From Geotrypetes seraphini (taxonomy: Eukaryota > Chordata > Amphibia > Gymnophiona > Dermophiidae): DNA of 64,000 nt. The DNA is taken from the NCBI RefSeq assembly GCF_902459505.1, contig NC_047091.1, positions 41,274,085 to 41,338,084 of the forward strand. Reading direction: 5' to 3'. The position numbers were made by a program, and so were the translations under genes. The notes under the pieces are model-generated. The model did no database searches. It was given only the letters and a program-made list of their open reading frames with translations, and was not told the origin of the DNA. Below are positions 1 through 11,061 of the stretch, in pieces. The stretch's first letter is position 1, and the number at the start of each line of letters is the position of its first letter.

Positions 1-925
1 TGTGCACGCCTTGGGGGGTTCCATGGATTTTTAGGGATTTGCAATTTAAAATTCTGCATCGAGCTTATATCTCTCGGGCTCAGGGGGCTCGAATGGGCAT
101 CTGGGAGCAGTTTGTACTAAATGTAATCGTATTTTGGGTACCCTCACGCACCATTTTTTTGGAATGTCCTTCTGCCTTATGGTTGAGAGTTTTTCCTTTT
201 TTGGAACGCATTCTTCAGCGAGCTGTGCCCTGGTCTTATGGTTTTCTGCTTTTGGGAGATCAATATGATTTGATTGAGGGAGGGCTTACGCTTCCCCAGC
301 TTACGCTTCTTTACATGGCTGTCTTGGTGGTAAAAATGCTCATGTTGCAGCACTGGGTGGATGACTCAGTGGCCTCTTTCCTGCACTGACTTGCTCGTTT
401 TGTTGAGGTAGGGCAGTATGAGCTTCAACACGTCCCTGGGTCTGAGACTCTGGCCCTCCGCTGCTATCAAGCTCTATGGAAGCGGGCGTTAACTGTTTGT
501 TCCAGCTCGGAGCCAGAGGACACCTTACCTTGATTTTTCTTCTTGGTGGGGCTGTTGCTCTTTTTGTTTTGTTTTTTCACTGGGTGGCTGCACTTGAGGG
601 TGTGAGTGTGTGTGCATTTGGGTGTTTGGTTGTCTGGGGGTATGACTCTGGAGTATTTGCTGTTTGTTTGTTGTGGTCTGCGGCCGAGTGCTTGGGGTTT
701 GTGTGTGTTTGATTGGGGGGTTTGGTACTTCAAAAATGTCAATTGCGTTGGGCATTTAGCCATTGGGTTCCTGTATTGTGAAATATTTGCTGTCCACATT
801 TGCTGTCATAGTTTTCCAGTGCTGTTTTCTCTGCTGGCTATGTTTTTTATGCTTGTTTAATCCTGGTTGTATGTTCCCTTTGCAATTGATAATAAAGACA
901 ATTTCAAAAAACAAAAACAAACCCA
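1..925 (+). mobile_element. L1-Tx1-type LINE, 3' end of ORF2 plus 3' UTR
   Basis: The reading frame at 39-389 carries the peptide FKILHRAYISRA followed by a degraded cysteine/histidine region and an ECP...FLERIL stretch. This is the usual order in the C-terminal domain of Tx1-clade L1 ORF2 proteins (LHRAY...GTF.H..W.CP). The 3' UTR is T/G-rich and ends near 925 in AATAAAGACAATTTC followed by an A-rich tail, as expected for a LINE 3' terminus. The cysteine-rich part is shifted out of frame, so the copy is dead. The upstream part lies outside the window. I infer the clade from the C-terminal motif; the reverse transcriptase core is not visible here. Confidence 0.7.
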
Positions 926-1490
926 GCTTTCTATCTCCAACCGTGGCCGATATCTGGCAAAATCCCAAAGAGTAAAACAAATTTTATGTTGATTATCCTA
1001 GGATTTCCCCAAGTCCATCTTTTAATACAATGGCTTATGGATTTTTGTTTTAGGAAATTACCTAAACTTTTTGTTAAACGTGCTGCTTTCATCACATTCT
1101 CTGGCAATAAATTCCAGAGTTTAATTACACATTGAGTGAAGAAATATTTTCTCTGGTTTGTTTTAAATCTATTACTTAGTATCTTCATTGCATGACCCCT
1201 AGTCCTAGTATTTTTGGAGTGAACAAGTGATTCACATCTACCCAATCCACTCCATGAGGTATTTTATAAACCTCTAACATATCTCCCCTGAGCCATCTCT
1301 TCTCCAGGCTGAAGAGTCCTAGCTGCTTTAGCCTTTCCTTAATGGGAAGTTGTTGAATCACTTTTATTATTTTCATCACTCTTTTCTGTAACTTTTCTAA
1401 TTCTGCTTTATCTTATTTGAAATCGGCAACCGGACCTGCACACAGCGTTCAAGGTGTGGCCACATCATGGAGCGATAGTCTTTGAAGTCG
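926..1490 (-). mobile_element. CR1-type LINE fragment, 3' end
   Basis: On the minus strand the frames at 931-1245 and 1185-1379 read [18 protein letters not shown] and, further on, TRGHAMK..SNRFKTNQRKYFFTQ..IKLWNLLPE. This is the conserved C-terminal tail of CR1/L2-type reverse transcriptase ORFs. Its downstream part (around 930-1010 in window terms) matches the 3' region of the copy at 7995-8383. It is out of frame in several places and 5' truncated. A further piece of the same or a similar element lies at 2090-2275. Confidence 0.8.
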
Positions 1491-2089
1491 CAGGATATTT
1501 AAACTGAGGCTGAGCTGCCTTCGCGGCCATCTTTGCCGCCAGCTGAGCATTAAGTTTGATGCCGGTTTGAGGTAAGTTATTTTTGTACGTCTGCTTTGAA
1601 ACTGTGGGCTCACAATGCTTATTATGATATTACCATTTATTTCAGAAGATAACGCCCTACCGCCCTGATGCAGCTTAGAGTGAAATGCTGGTTACCATCG
1701 TTGGAGGAAGAAGGCAATCGAGATGCCTTACACTGCTCTGCTAAAGCAGTTGGATTCACGTCTGAGCTCAGCTTTTAAAAGTAGCTGTAGCCTTAAGTCG
1801 AATGAATTCTTTAATGCTGACCTGTGCAAAATCCTAATTTTAAGGTTATGAAAGCCTGTGTCAAACACTTCAATTAAAGATTTAAAGAGTACTTAACAAT
1901 GCTGCACAAGGAGGTTTTTACAAGCCAGTGAGGTGCTTACCCATCTAGTCTTTCAGCAAGATTTCATCTTTCTGAAGACAGGGATCTGAGGCTTTTTCCT
2001 CCTTGTCTTAGTATTTGTAGCTCAAGTACTATATTAGATGTTACTTATAAGAGAGTTTAAGAATAGAGTTGGTATATGTTTTTTGTATC
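1491..2089. other. Unassigned AT-rich DNA between two CR1 pieces
   Basis: No coding potential or recognisable repeat end was found. The stretch separates the 3' part (926-1490) from an RT-core part (2090-2275) of minus-strand CR1 sequence, so it may be an insertion into one CR1 copy. No target duplication could be seen at its edges. Confidence 0.3.
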
Positions 2090-2275
2090 GAATAGAACCT
2101 ACTCTCCTGCATTTTTAAATAGAACCTCACTATTTACCCTTCTCTATTGAGAATATAGACCATTTAACCCTACTTTCTGTTTTTTAACCAGTTCTTAATC
2201 CATAATTGGACATTACTTCCTATCCCATGACTTTCTAATTTCCTCAGAAGTCTTTCATGAGATACTTTGTCAAAT
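2090..2275 (-). mobile_element. CR1-type LINE fragment, RT motif A region
   Basis: The reverse complement of 2170-2275 translates as KAFDKVSHERLLRKL followed by SHGIG and WIKNW. This is the sequence just after the catalytic YLDF(Q/S) motif of CR1 reverse transcriptase, and it aligns with residues about 566-600 of the near-intact CR1 at 4729-7488. The fragment is short and has no ends of its own. Confidence 0.75.
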
Positions 2276-2843
2276 GCCTTTTTCTTAAATGTATAATTTT
2301 TTATTTACATCACAAAAGAACATATAACAATAAACCAACAATGATCAGCATATATAGGCAGAACAAAGTTGTACATCTGAGTATTGTGATGTATTTCTCC
2401 TTTCATTTTTTTAAAATTTTATTTATATCCCACCTACAACTAAGTGGCATACATTAATTCACATACACAGTGCTATAAAACAAACATCCTTAACAATAAA
2501 ATACTTTTTATAAATAACACATCAGGATTATTCAATGGGAGTTCTGCTGCAATAAATTCAAAGAGCTTCTCTTAAGTAAGCAGGAAGGCTTTCATAAAGA
2601 GATGAGTTTTCAGATGCTTTTTAAATTGTTGAAGTGTTGTGCAAAATCGCAATATGCTAAGAAGAGCATTCCACAATCATGGTCCAACAACTGAAAATGA
2701 ACTGTCAATAATTAAAGAGTAAGATATGATGCATGTCTGGCACTACTACACGTTTTTCAGAATTAACCTGCAATGCTCTCTGTGAGGTGTAGAATGGCAC
2801 AGTCTGTCTGAAATATTTTTGGCATATCACAGTGTAAACTCTT
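2276..2843 (-). repeat. L2-like LINE 3' region or LINE-tailed SINE, host of the insertion at 2844
   Basis: From about 2400 the sequence reads TTTATTTATATCCCACCTA and continues with a block resembling the minus-strand LINE 3' regions at 25410-25800 and 50605-50900. The last 15 bases (2829-2843) recur at 4418-4432 and are the target duplication of the ORF1-only element. The same repeat resumes at 4433-4475. No open frame remains. Class assignment is tentative. Confidence 0.4.
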
Positions 2844-4417
2844 GAGCGTCCAGAGCAGTTTGCAGAGAAGAGCGTCCCTAATCTGCAGGCAAATTTTCCT
2901 GGAATATATAGTTTGAAGACTTTTACCTATGCTTAAAAGGGGGAAACAGAGGGGCTTCCCTCCACCTACCTCTGGCTCTACAACGCCACAGCAGGCTGTA
3001 TCCGCTGCTGTGAGTGGAGAAGCTCACAGCTTGGACGGCGAGATGTCGCTCTCGCTGAGCCTGCGAGGACTGCACACCCCCCCTCAATGCCTGGAGAAAC
3101 ATTGGCAGGGCAGCCAAGTACATCGAGTGAGGCACGCTCTGCAGCTGTGTTAGACCCGGAAGTAATCATTAGAACACTGACTCCTGTGCTGGAGCCATTG
3201 TGTGCTGGAGTGTAGAGCCAGTGGGAGCAAGCGGTGGTGAGGTTGTTGGAGTCCGGAGATCACTCTCTGGGGAAGAAGCCACAGAAAACCTGGCAGTTAC
3301 CTCCCTCTTCAAGCCCCTGGTGAGACCACAGGCAGTAACACTGGATTCTATCTGGACGGCGATTGAGAACCTACATTTGGTATGCACAAACTTTATTTCT
3401 ATTTCTTCAAATTCAATCTCTAGGATAAGTCTCTTAAAGACTTCTGTTCAACAGCAGCAGGTGGATTTAAATAAATTAGAGAAGATAACAACTGAGATCT
3501 CAAATTTGGTTACTAAACAGATGACTGATAAAATGATGATCTTGAGGAAAATTGAAAACCTAGAAAATCAACAAAAAAATTTGAACTTGAGGATTCTTAA
3601 TTTTCTGATTGCTACATTTATGTCACCATAAGAACTTTTTAAGAACTTTATGTTAACAGATTTGAAAGTTCCAGAAATAAGCATCCCCCCCCATTACAGA
3701 GAATTTATTATTTAAAACAAATGCAAAAAGGAAAAACTTCAGAGGTCAAAAATACACGATTAGATGTTTCTGCTTTATTGCAATCTTCTGATATTGAAAT
3801 TCAGGGACGGGCGACATTGTTGGTCTCTCTTGTATTTTTACAGGACAAAGAAATGCTGTTGAAGTTATACTTTAACTTAAAACAAGTCACCTATTTAGGT
3901 GAAAGGATATATATATTTCCAGATGTTTCCAAATGGACACACTCCAGGAGGAAAGAATTTTTATTATTGCGTCCAAAAGTGATTGCCTTAGGGGCAATGT
4001 TTCAATTGAGATTTCCTTGTAAATGTTTTGTTTCCCATCAAGGGAGTAAATATATTTTTTTGAACCTGCCCAATTAGGCTTTTTTCTTGAGGGTAAAGGA
4101 GTCTAGACGCAGCCAGAATGAAACATGTTATTTAGTGCAGTGATTAATTCAATAAGAGTAAGTTAACATCAATTGCTGCTCTATTTTCTTTATTTTTCAT
4201 TGTATATAAATTCCCCTTTTCCCGAGGGGTTTTCCTTAATCTTGCTCCTTCTCACTAGGTTGTGGACTGTATCATGATAAGTATTTCATTGTTTTATTTC
4301 TTGGTGCTTAGTCTGAATAACTAAGTGATGTTATACTTTTGTATTTCCTTTTACATCTATGTATTTTGGATGTATTGAAATGATAAATAAAAAATAAAAT
4401 AAAAAATAAAACAAAAA
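2844..4417 (+). mobile_element. ORF1-only LINE-like element, copy A (HAL1-like)
   Basis: This 1.57-kb unit is bounded by perfect 15-bp direct repeats, ACAGTGTAAACTCTT, at 2829-2843 and 4418-4432. The 3' end is an A-rich AAATAAAAAATAAAA tail. Frames at 3200-3631 and 3721-4077 hold ORF1 pieces: a DSIWTAIENL start, a coiled-coil-like segment, NLRILNF (an RNP-like strand), then IFPDVSKWTHSRRKEFLLLR and LGAMFQLRFPCKC. No endonuclease or reverse transcriptase follows; the tail begins about 350 bp after ORF1. The ORF is frameshifted between 3631 and 3721. It resembles the ORF1 copies at 9405, 48780 and 61897. Retrotransposition by another LINE's machinery is inferred from the duplication and tail. 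Confidence 0.85.
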
Positions 4418-4475
4418 ACAGTGTAAACTCTTAAAAATCACATATAATACTTTATGCTGAGAAAGATAGTAACCC

Positions 4476-7400
4476 ATGGGGGTAGGTGATCCTCGTTGCA
4501 CTCAGCTGGTCAAGGCGCCCATGGTATGCCGACCCAGTTCGGCTACAGTGGGATCAGAGGCTTCAGCTTCCTTGTCTCCTCACGCAGGACCCGATTAGAT
4601 CTGGACCACTTTGGTCTTAGAGCCTGGCTTTTGAGTGCACAGCCTTAGTTAGCAAGGGCTATTCAGGGCGGGCGACAAATCAGGACCTATATTGCCTCTA
4701 CACAAATGCGAGGAGCCTCAGGGCCAAAATGGGAGAGCTGGAAATTATAGCCAGTCAAAAAGCCCTGGACATAATTGGAATCACAGAAACGTGGTGGGCT
4801 GATGACAATAAATGGGATGTGGTCATACCAGGGTACAAACTTTACAGGAGAGACAGGACACACAAGAAGGGTGGAGGAATAGCGCTATACATAAAAGACT
4901 CCATACCCTCAACCAAAATGGAAACAGCAGTAAGGTCGGAAGGCTTGGAATCAATATGGGTTAAGCTACCAGGAGGATCTGGAGCAGACATCAAATTGGG
5001 TCTATACTATCGTCCGCCTAGCCAATCGGAAGAAATCGACCGGGACCTGGAGACGGAACTGCGGCAGGTATGCAAGAATGGAAGTGTGGTGGTGATGGGG
5101 GACTTCAACTACCCTGGGATAGACTGGAGTATCGGGCACTCAAGTTGCGAGAGAGAGACCAAATTCCTGGAAGCCACGAGGGACTGCTTCCTGGAATAGC
5201 TGGTCACGGAACCTACACGAGGAGAAGCTACTCTTGATCTAATCTTCAGTGGACTGGGGGGACCTGCAAAGGAAGTAGCGGTATTAGACCCACTGGGGAA
5301 CAGCGATCACAACATGATCCAGTGCAGACTAGAACTGGGATCATCCAGGGTGAAAAGAACCACAACAACAGCGCTCAACTTCAGAAAAGGGAATTATGAT
5401 GCAATGAGGAAAATGGTGGGGAAGAAACTCAACGGCAGCACAAGGAAGGTAGAGTCCGTAGAAAGCGCCTGGACCCTGCTCAAGCGTACGGTGCACGAAG
5501 CACAGAACCTGTACGTCCCCAGGTTCAGAAAAGAGTGCAAGAAAAATCGAATAAAGAACCCAGCATGGATAACGGCAGCTGTAAAAAAGGCGATCAGTAA
5601 CAAGAAAGCATCGTTCAAAAAATGGAAACAGGACCAAACGCAGGCCAACCAAAAGGAACACAAGGAAAGCCAGAAGGAGTGCCACCGAGTGGTTAGGAGA
5701 GCAAAGAGGGAATATGAAGAGAGACTAGCGGGAGAGGCAAAAAATTTCAAATCATTCTTCAGGTACGTAAAGGGAAAGCAACCAGCGAGGGAGGAAGTGG
5801 GGCCCTTGGATGATGGGGATAGAAAGGGAGTAGTGAGGGAGGAAAAAGAAATAGCTGACAAGTTAAATGACTTCTTTACGTCGGTCTTCACGAGGGAGGA
5901 CACATCCAACATTCCGGAACCAGAGGAAATAGAAAATGGAGATCAAGATAGCAAGCTGGTCCAATTAGAGGTGAGCCAGGAGGATGTCCTCAGGCAGATA
6001 GACAAGCTAAAGAGCGACAAGTCGCCAGGTCCGGACGGCATTCACCCAAGGGTGCTCAAGGAATTAAGGAATGAAATAGCAGAGACACTTCAGCAAATAT
6101 GCAACCTATCCCTAAAAACTGGAGAGATCCCGGAGGACTGGAAAATAGCTAATGTCACACCCATCTTCAAGAAGGGTTCGAGGGGCGACCCGGGAAACTA
6201 TAGGCCGGTAAGCCTCACATCGGTCCCGGGAAAGATGATGGAGGCACTGATTAAGGACAGCATCTGTGACCATATCGAAAAAAATGGACAGCTAAGGTCG
6301 AGCCAGCATGGGTTCTGCAAGGGTAGGTCGTGCCTCACAAACTTGTTGTACTTCTTTGAGGGGGTAAATAACCATGTGGACAAAGGTGAACCCATAGACA
6401 TAATTTACCTAGACTTCCAGAAAGCCTTCGATAAGGTACCACATGAGCGGTTGCTCAGGAAGCTATGGAATCATGGGGTGCACGGGGAGGTCCACCGATG
6501 GATCAAAAACTGGCTGGCAGACAGGAAGCAGAGGGTTGGTGTAAAGGGCCATTACTCGGACTGGCAAGGGGTCACGAGCGGGGTTCCTCAAGGATCAGTG
6601 CTGGGACCGCTCCTGTTTAACATATTCATTGACGACCTGGAGGCGGGAACAAAATGCAAGGTCATCAAATTCGCAGATGACACCAAACTATTCAGCAAGG
6701 TTGAGACCACGGTTGACTGCGAGAATCTCCAAAGGGATCTTACGACATTGGAAGAATGGGCGAAAAAGTGGCAAATGAGCTTCAATGTAGGGAAATGCAA
6801 GGTCATGCATATAGGGAGAAGGAACCCGATGTTCACTTACAAAATGGGGGGATCAATGCTAGGGGTCAGTAATCTGGAAAGAGACTTGGGAGTGATGGTA
6901 GACAAGACATTGAAGGCGTCGGCACAATGCGCCACAGCCTCGAGGAAAGCAAACCAAATGTTAGGTATCATTAAGAAGGGTATCTCGACCAGAACGAAGG
7001 AAGTCATCCTGCCACTGTACCGGGCTATGGTGCGCCCGCATCTGGAATACTGTGTACAGTACTGGTCACCGTACCTCAAAAAGGACATGGCAATGCTTGA
7101 GGGAGTCCAGAGAAGAGCAACTAAACTGATTAAGGGTATGGAAAACCTTACATACACTGACAGACTGAAGAAGCTGGGGCTGTTCTCCCTGGAAAAGCGG
7201 AGACTCAGAGGAGATATGATAGAGACCTTCAAGATCCTGAGGGGCATCGAAAAGGTTGACAAAGACAGATTTTTCAATTTGAAAGAAACCACAAGAACAA
7301 GGGGTCACTCGATGAAATTGAAGGGGGACAGGTTTAAAACAAACGCAAGGAAGTTCTTTTTCACACAGAGGGTGGTGGACACATGGAACACCCTTCCGGA

Positions 7401-7660
7401 GGCCGTGATAAGAAATAGCACAGTACAGGGTTTCAAGGATGACCTGGATAGGTTCCTGGAAGACAAAGGGATTGAGGGGTACAGATAAGAGCAGTGGAAG
7501 GTTTAGAGATAAGTGTAGAGGTAGGCATAAAATTAGTCAGGGACCGCTGACCAGGCAATATGCCTGATGGGCCGCCGCGTGAGCGGACCGCTGGGCTGGA
7601 TGGACCTCTGGTCTGCCCCGGCGGAGGCGACTACTTATGTACTTATCAGTCGTTAACACT
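4476..7660 (+). mobile_element. Near full-length CR1-clade LINE
   Basis: The unit carries about 250 bp of 5' UTR, one long ORF2 frame (4729-7488) with a single in-frame stop, and a short 3' UTR. It ends in GGCGGAGGCGACTACTTATG and a TTATG-type octamer tail. The same 3' end is seen at 45540-45590. The DPGNYRPVSLTSVPGK motif and C-terminal TRGHS...RVVDTWN tail place it in the CR1 clade (Jockey group). No ORF1 was recognised upstream and no target duplication was found, which is normal for CR1. It is the youngest-looking CR1 in the window. Confidence 0.85.
4729..7488 (+). CDS. CR1 ORF2: APE endonuclease and reverse transcriptase, one in-frame stop
   Basis: This is a polyprotein of about 919 codons that nicks target DNA and copies the element RNA by target-primed reverse transcription. 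Residues 1-195 form the APE-type endonuclease: ITETWW, GLYYRPP, GDFN (Asp125) and the closing SDHNMI. The reverse transcriptase follows: NYRPVSLTSVPGK, QHGFCKGRSC, YLDFQKAFDKV (Asp562), GVPQGSVLGPLLF and the catalytic FADD (residues 648-651). The C-terminus ends LDRFLEDKGIEGYR. The frame is open throughout except for TAG at 5197-5199, where CAG (Gln) would fit the family pattern; the downstream frame is unchanged. The frame stays open upstream of ATG 4729 (TNARSLRAK), so the true start may lie a little 5'. Confidence 0.9.
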
Positions 7661-7994
7661 CTTCTCAACAGCGGTGGCTACCTATGCTAAGGCTTGGAGA
7701 TGTTATCAGGCATGGTGTGTCCAGAAACACATAGATCCATCTTTGTCCATGTAATTTGTTTATGTGTTGTTTTTTAAATTTAAATTTGTATGCCCCATTT
7801 TATATTGTATATCGCCTAGAATCCATGATAGACGATTAATCAAATTTCCCCAATTCAGGAGTGCCTTCAGGACGGCCTGACAAAGGGCCTGGCTGTGGCT
7901 TCTCTCTGAGTCCAGATTACCGGTCTCTCTTGTCTAGGCTCTAAACCCCTGAGATGCTCCCTGGCCACTCATCCAGATGTCATTGGTTTGCTAC
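7661..7994 (+). repeat. Tyrosine-recombinase (DIRS-like) scrap split by an L2-type tail
   Basis: The frame at 7680-7750 reads TYAKAWRCYQAWCVQKH and the stretch near 7860-7910 reads LQDGLTKGLAVASL. Both resemble the N-terminal helical region of DIRS-family tyrosine recombinases. Between them (about 7755-7850) is a short LINE/SINE 3' tail with the hairpin TATCGCCTAGAA...GACGATTAATCAAAT. Neither piece is intact. The recombinase assignment rests on short similarity and is tentative. Confidence 0.4.
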
Positions 7995-8755
7995 GGTCTG
8001 AGAACATAGGAATTGCCATACTGGGACAGACCAAAGGTTCATCAAGCCCAATATCCTGTTTCCAACAGTGGCCAACCCAGACCCCAAGTAGTAAAACAGA
8101 TTTTATGCTGCTTATCCTAGGAATAAGCAGTGGATTTCTTCAAGCCAACTCAATAATGGCCTATGGAATTCGCTTTTAGGAAATTATTCAAGCCTTTTAT
8201 AAACCCCACTAAGCTAACTGATTTCACCATATTCTCTGGAAACATATTCCAGAGTTTAATTACACATTGTGTGAAGAAATATTTTCTCTGGTTTATTTTA
8301 AATCTACTACTTAGTAGCTTCATTGCATGCCCCTTAGTCCTAGCATGTTTGGAAAAAGTGAACAAGTGATTCATCTACCCTTTCCACTCCACTCAATATT
8401 TTTCTGTATATATTTATTTATTGAATTTTTCAAATTATTAAACAAGCACTTCAATACTTGAATACAGATTTACATCATTAATCAAGAAACTTAATACACC
8501 TAACATCACTTACAGTAATGCAAGGAAAGAAAAAGTAAAAATTATTTAGTCCACAAACTTAAAAATATAGATCCAAGTATTGGTATAATAAGGAAATATA
8601 CTTATTAATTACAAGAACCGCTCAGGAGACAATGATGTAAACCCCCGATAGCCTGGACTTAAACTGCTGATGGAGCTATTGGACCAATCATCACTCTCCC
8701 CCCCCCCCCTTCCTTGGCAGATATAAATTCCAACAATTGCTTTGGTTCAAAAAAT

Positions 8756-9241
8756 AAGAACATAAGAACTGCCATCTCCGGATCAGACCTTCGGTCCATC
8801 AAGTCCGGCGATCCGCACACACGGAGGCCCAGCCAGGTGTACACCTGGCGTAATTTTAGTCACCCATATCCCTCTATGCCTCTTGTAAGGAGATGTGCAT
8901 CTAGTTTACTTTTAAATCCTAGAACGATGGATTCTGCAATAACCTCCTCTGGAAGAGCATTCCAGGTGTCCACCACTCGTTGCGTGAAGCAGAACTTCCT
9001 GATATTTGTCCTGGACTTGTCCCCCCTTAGCTTCAGTCCATGTCCTCTTGTCCATGTCACATTGGACATTGTAAATAATTTTTTTTCCTGCTCTATTTTG
9101 TCGATTCCTTTCAGTATTTTGAAAGTCTCGATCATATCCCCTCGCAGTCTCCTTTTCTCAAGGGAGAACAATCCCAGTCTCTTAAGTTGTTCCTCGTATT
9201 CCAAGTTCTCCATAACTTTTATTAGCTTCGTTGTAGTGAAA
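8756..9241 (-). mobile_element. Young 5'-truncated CR1 inserted in ORF1-only copy F
   Basis: A frame of 129 codons (8860-9249) is uninterrupted: KLIKVMENLEYEEQLKRLGL, RRLRGDMIETFKILKGI, TRGHGLK, RVVDTWNALPEEVI and the CR1 C-terminus RGIEGYG. The 3' end is AGAACATAAGAACTGCCATC at 8757. The intact reading frame and close match to the 4729-7488 C-terminus suggest a recent copy. It is truncated near the RT thumb region, as most CR1 copies are. Confidence 0.85.
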
Positions 9242-9404
9242 CACAGCATTTTGCTGGAAATTTCAAAATAAAGGATGCTCCCAGAGCCAAGGCTCTAGGT
9301 TTATAAAGAAGAAATCATTTCCATCTCTTCTGTGTCACTTGAGAGATATCAGGGAAAATCCGAATTGCCGAGCCAAACAACTTATGTATCTGAAGTAAAG
9401 TTTA

Positions 9405-11061
9405 TTCTTAATTATTTTCTTAATTTTTCAAATGACATACCAAGTAATCACTTGTACGGAAAGTAAGTTAGTAAAGATATGACCTATATCCAATATAAAT
9501 CATATTCAATCCAAATAAAAAACTAAATACAGGAAAATTCTTCCAACCAACTCAACTCAAGTCCTCAAAATGTGGATCCAAGATTACATTAAAGCGAGCA
9601 AAAGAAATTATTATTATAAGATAAAATACAGACAAAACTGAGAAATAGGCAGATATATGATTATGGAGCTGTTGATTTCTCTTTATCCAGTCGAGACATA
9701 ACCAGAAAAGCTGTTAACTGTTGTGGTTCAAAGAAAACATATTTGAGTGAACAGTAGCAAATAATACACCTGCAAGGATGTCTCAAGTAAAACTTTGCCC
9801 CCAGTGAAGTGACTCCAGATTTCAACAACAAAAATTCTCTACGTCGCTTTTGAGTTTCTTTGGAGAGGTCAGGAAACATTTGTATTTTGCAACCAAGGAA
9901 CTCTTTCTGTCTATTTTTAAAGAAAAGTCTCAATAACCATGTTTTATCTATGGCGAGAGTTACAGTCAAAATCATTGTAGAAGGTACAACTGTTTCTCTG
10001 TCTGAAGTTTCTAACAATTCAGAAACATTCAATAATGCTTGATTCGATAATTTAACTTGCGTTTGGGCCCCTTCTTTATTTGGCAAGTAATACACTTGAA
10101 CAAATGGTGGTAAGGTTTCTTCTGAAACTTGCAAAGTTTCTATCAAGTATCTCCTAAGCATTTTCCTAGGAGTAACCGAAGTCAATCTAGGGAAATTAAT
10201 TAATCTCAAATTATTATTCTGGGAGTTATTTTCAAGTGTCTCCAATTTCTTCCTTAAGTTAATATTGTCTTTAATTAGGGACTCCTGTACTTGTTTGGTC
10301 ATAGAAATTTCTTGATCAAGCTTTTGAATAGTAGCCTTTGAAACAGTCACATCCACAGACAAATCTTTCAGCTCTCTGGAGTGTTGGATCAATTTCCCCT
10401 CAATGTATTGTAAATTGGGACTAATAGTCCTAGTGAAATTTGCAATCAAATCCCATAGTGAATCTAAAGTCACTTGCACTGTTTTTTCCAAAATTGGAAA
10501 ACTTTGCTGGGTGTAAAAATGCTCACCGTCAGAAGAAAAGTTCCCCTGGTTAGGTTCTGACTGGAATCCTTCACCTCTGGTTGCTTGTCCTACCCCGGCT
10601 TCTTCTGCAGCTACTCTCTGGTCAGAGAGTACTGCCTCCTCAGTCTCCCATGATGACCCTGCTGCCTCATGGGGAAGTACTTCCCCCATCTCCGGGGTTT
10701 CCGCCACCCCTGAAGAATTGGCTGACCGGGGACACGGAGGTGGAGCTCTCGAGTCGGGGCTTAAGGTAGTCTCTAGCCCTGGAGAGACAACCCCGGTCTT
10801 GCCCCCTTCCGGTGCTCTCAACGGGCTTGCTCCCGACTCAGGAGGGACTGCCTCCTGCAACCGCTGCAACATCTCGTCGATTCTGCCAAAGGAGGGCACT
10901 CCGAGGTGGAGTGCCGCAAGGTGCCAGCTGTGCTTCTGCCCCTTCTCTTCGGCATCCGAAGTGAGTAAACAGCGAGCTGATTAGCAAGAAAAAAGAGAAA
11001 CGAGTGGAGCGGTCAGAAGCTTTGCTCTCAGAGCGTCTGCACCGTGGCCATCTTGGATCCC
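9405..11061 (-). mobile_element. ORF1-only LINE-like element, copy B (best-preserved)
   Basis: This 1.66-kb unit is flanked by a perfect 15-bp duplication, ctgaagtaaagttta, at 9390-9404 and 11062-11076. On the minus strand it begins GGGGATCCAAGATGGCC, contains ORF1, and ends about 250 bp after it in an A/T-rich tail. No ORF2 is present. The 5' AAGATGGC motif recurs at the 5' end of copy E (63460-63478). Copy B sits inside copy F of the same broad family, so the family was active over at least two rounds. Confidence 0.9.
9661..10955 (-). CDS. ORF1 protein of ORF1-only LINE-like element (copy B)
   Basis: This is a putative RNA-binding ORF1p-type protein of over 410 residues. The likely start is ATG at 10955 (MPKRRGRST), matching MPKRRGR in copy D and MGKRKG in copy E; a frameshift then joins the long open frame that runs 10899-9661. 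Order: basic N-tip, a Ser/Pro-rich acidic region, VTLDSLWDLI, a coiled coil (about residues 165-225 of the long frame), NNLRLINFP and PRKMLRRYLIETL (RRM-like core), then IQMFPDLSKETQKRRREFLL and LGAKFYLRHPCRC (C-terminal domain). L1 ORF1p has the same architecture. The frame is otherwise open for 412 codons. Confidence 0.8.
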
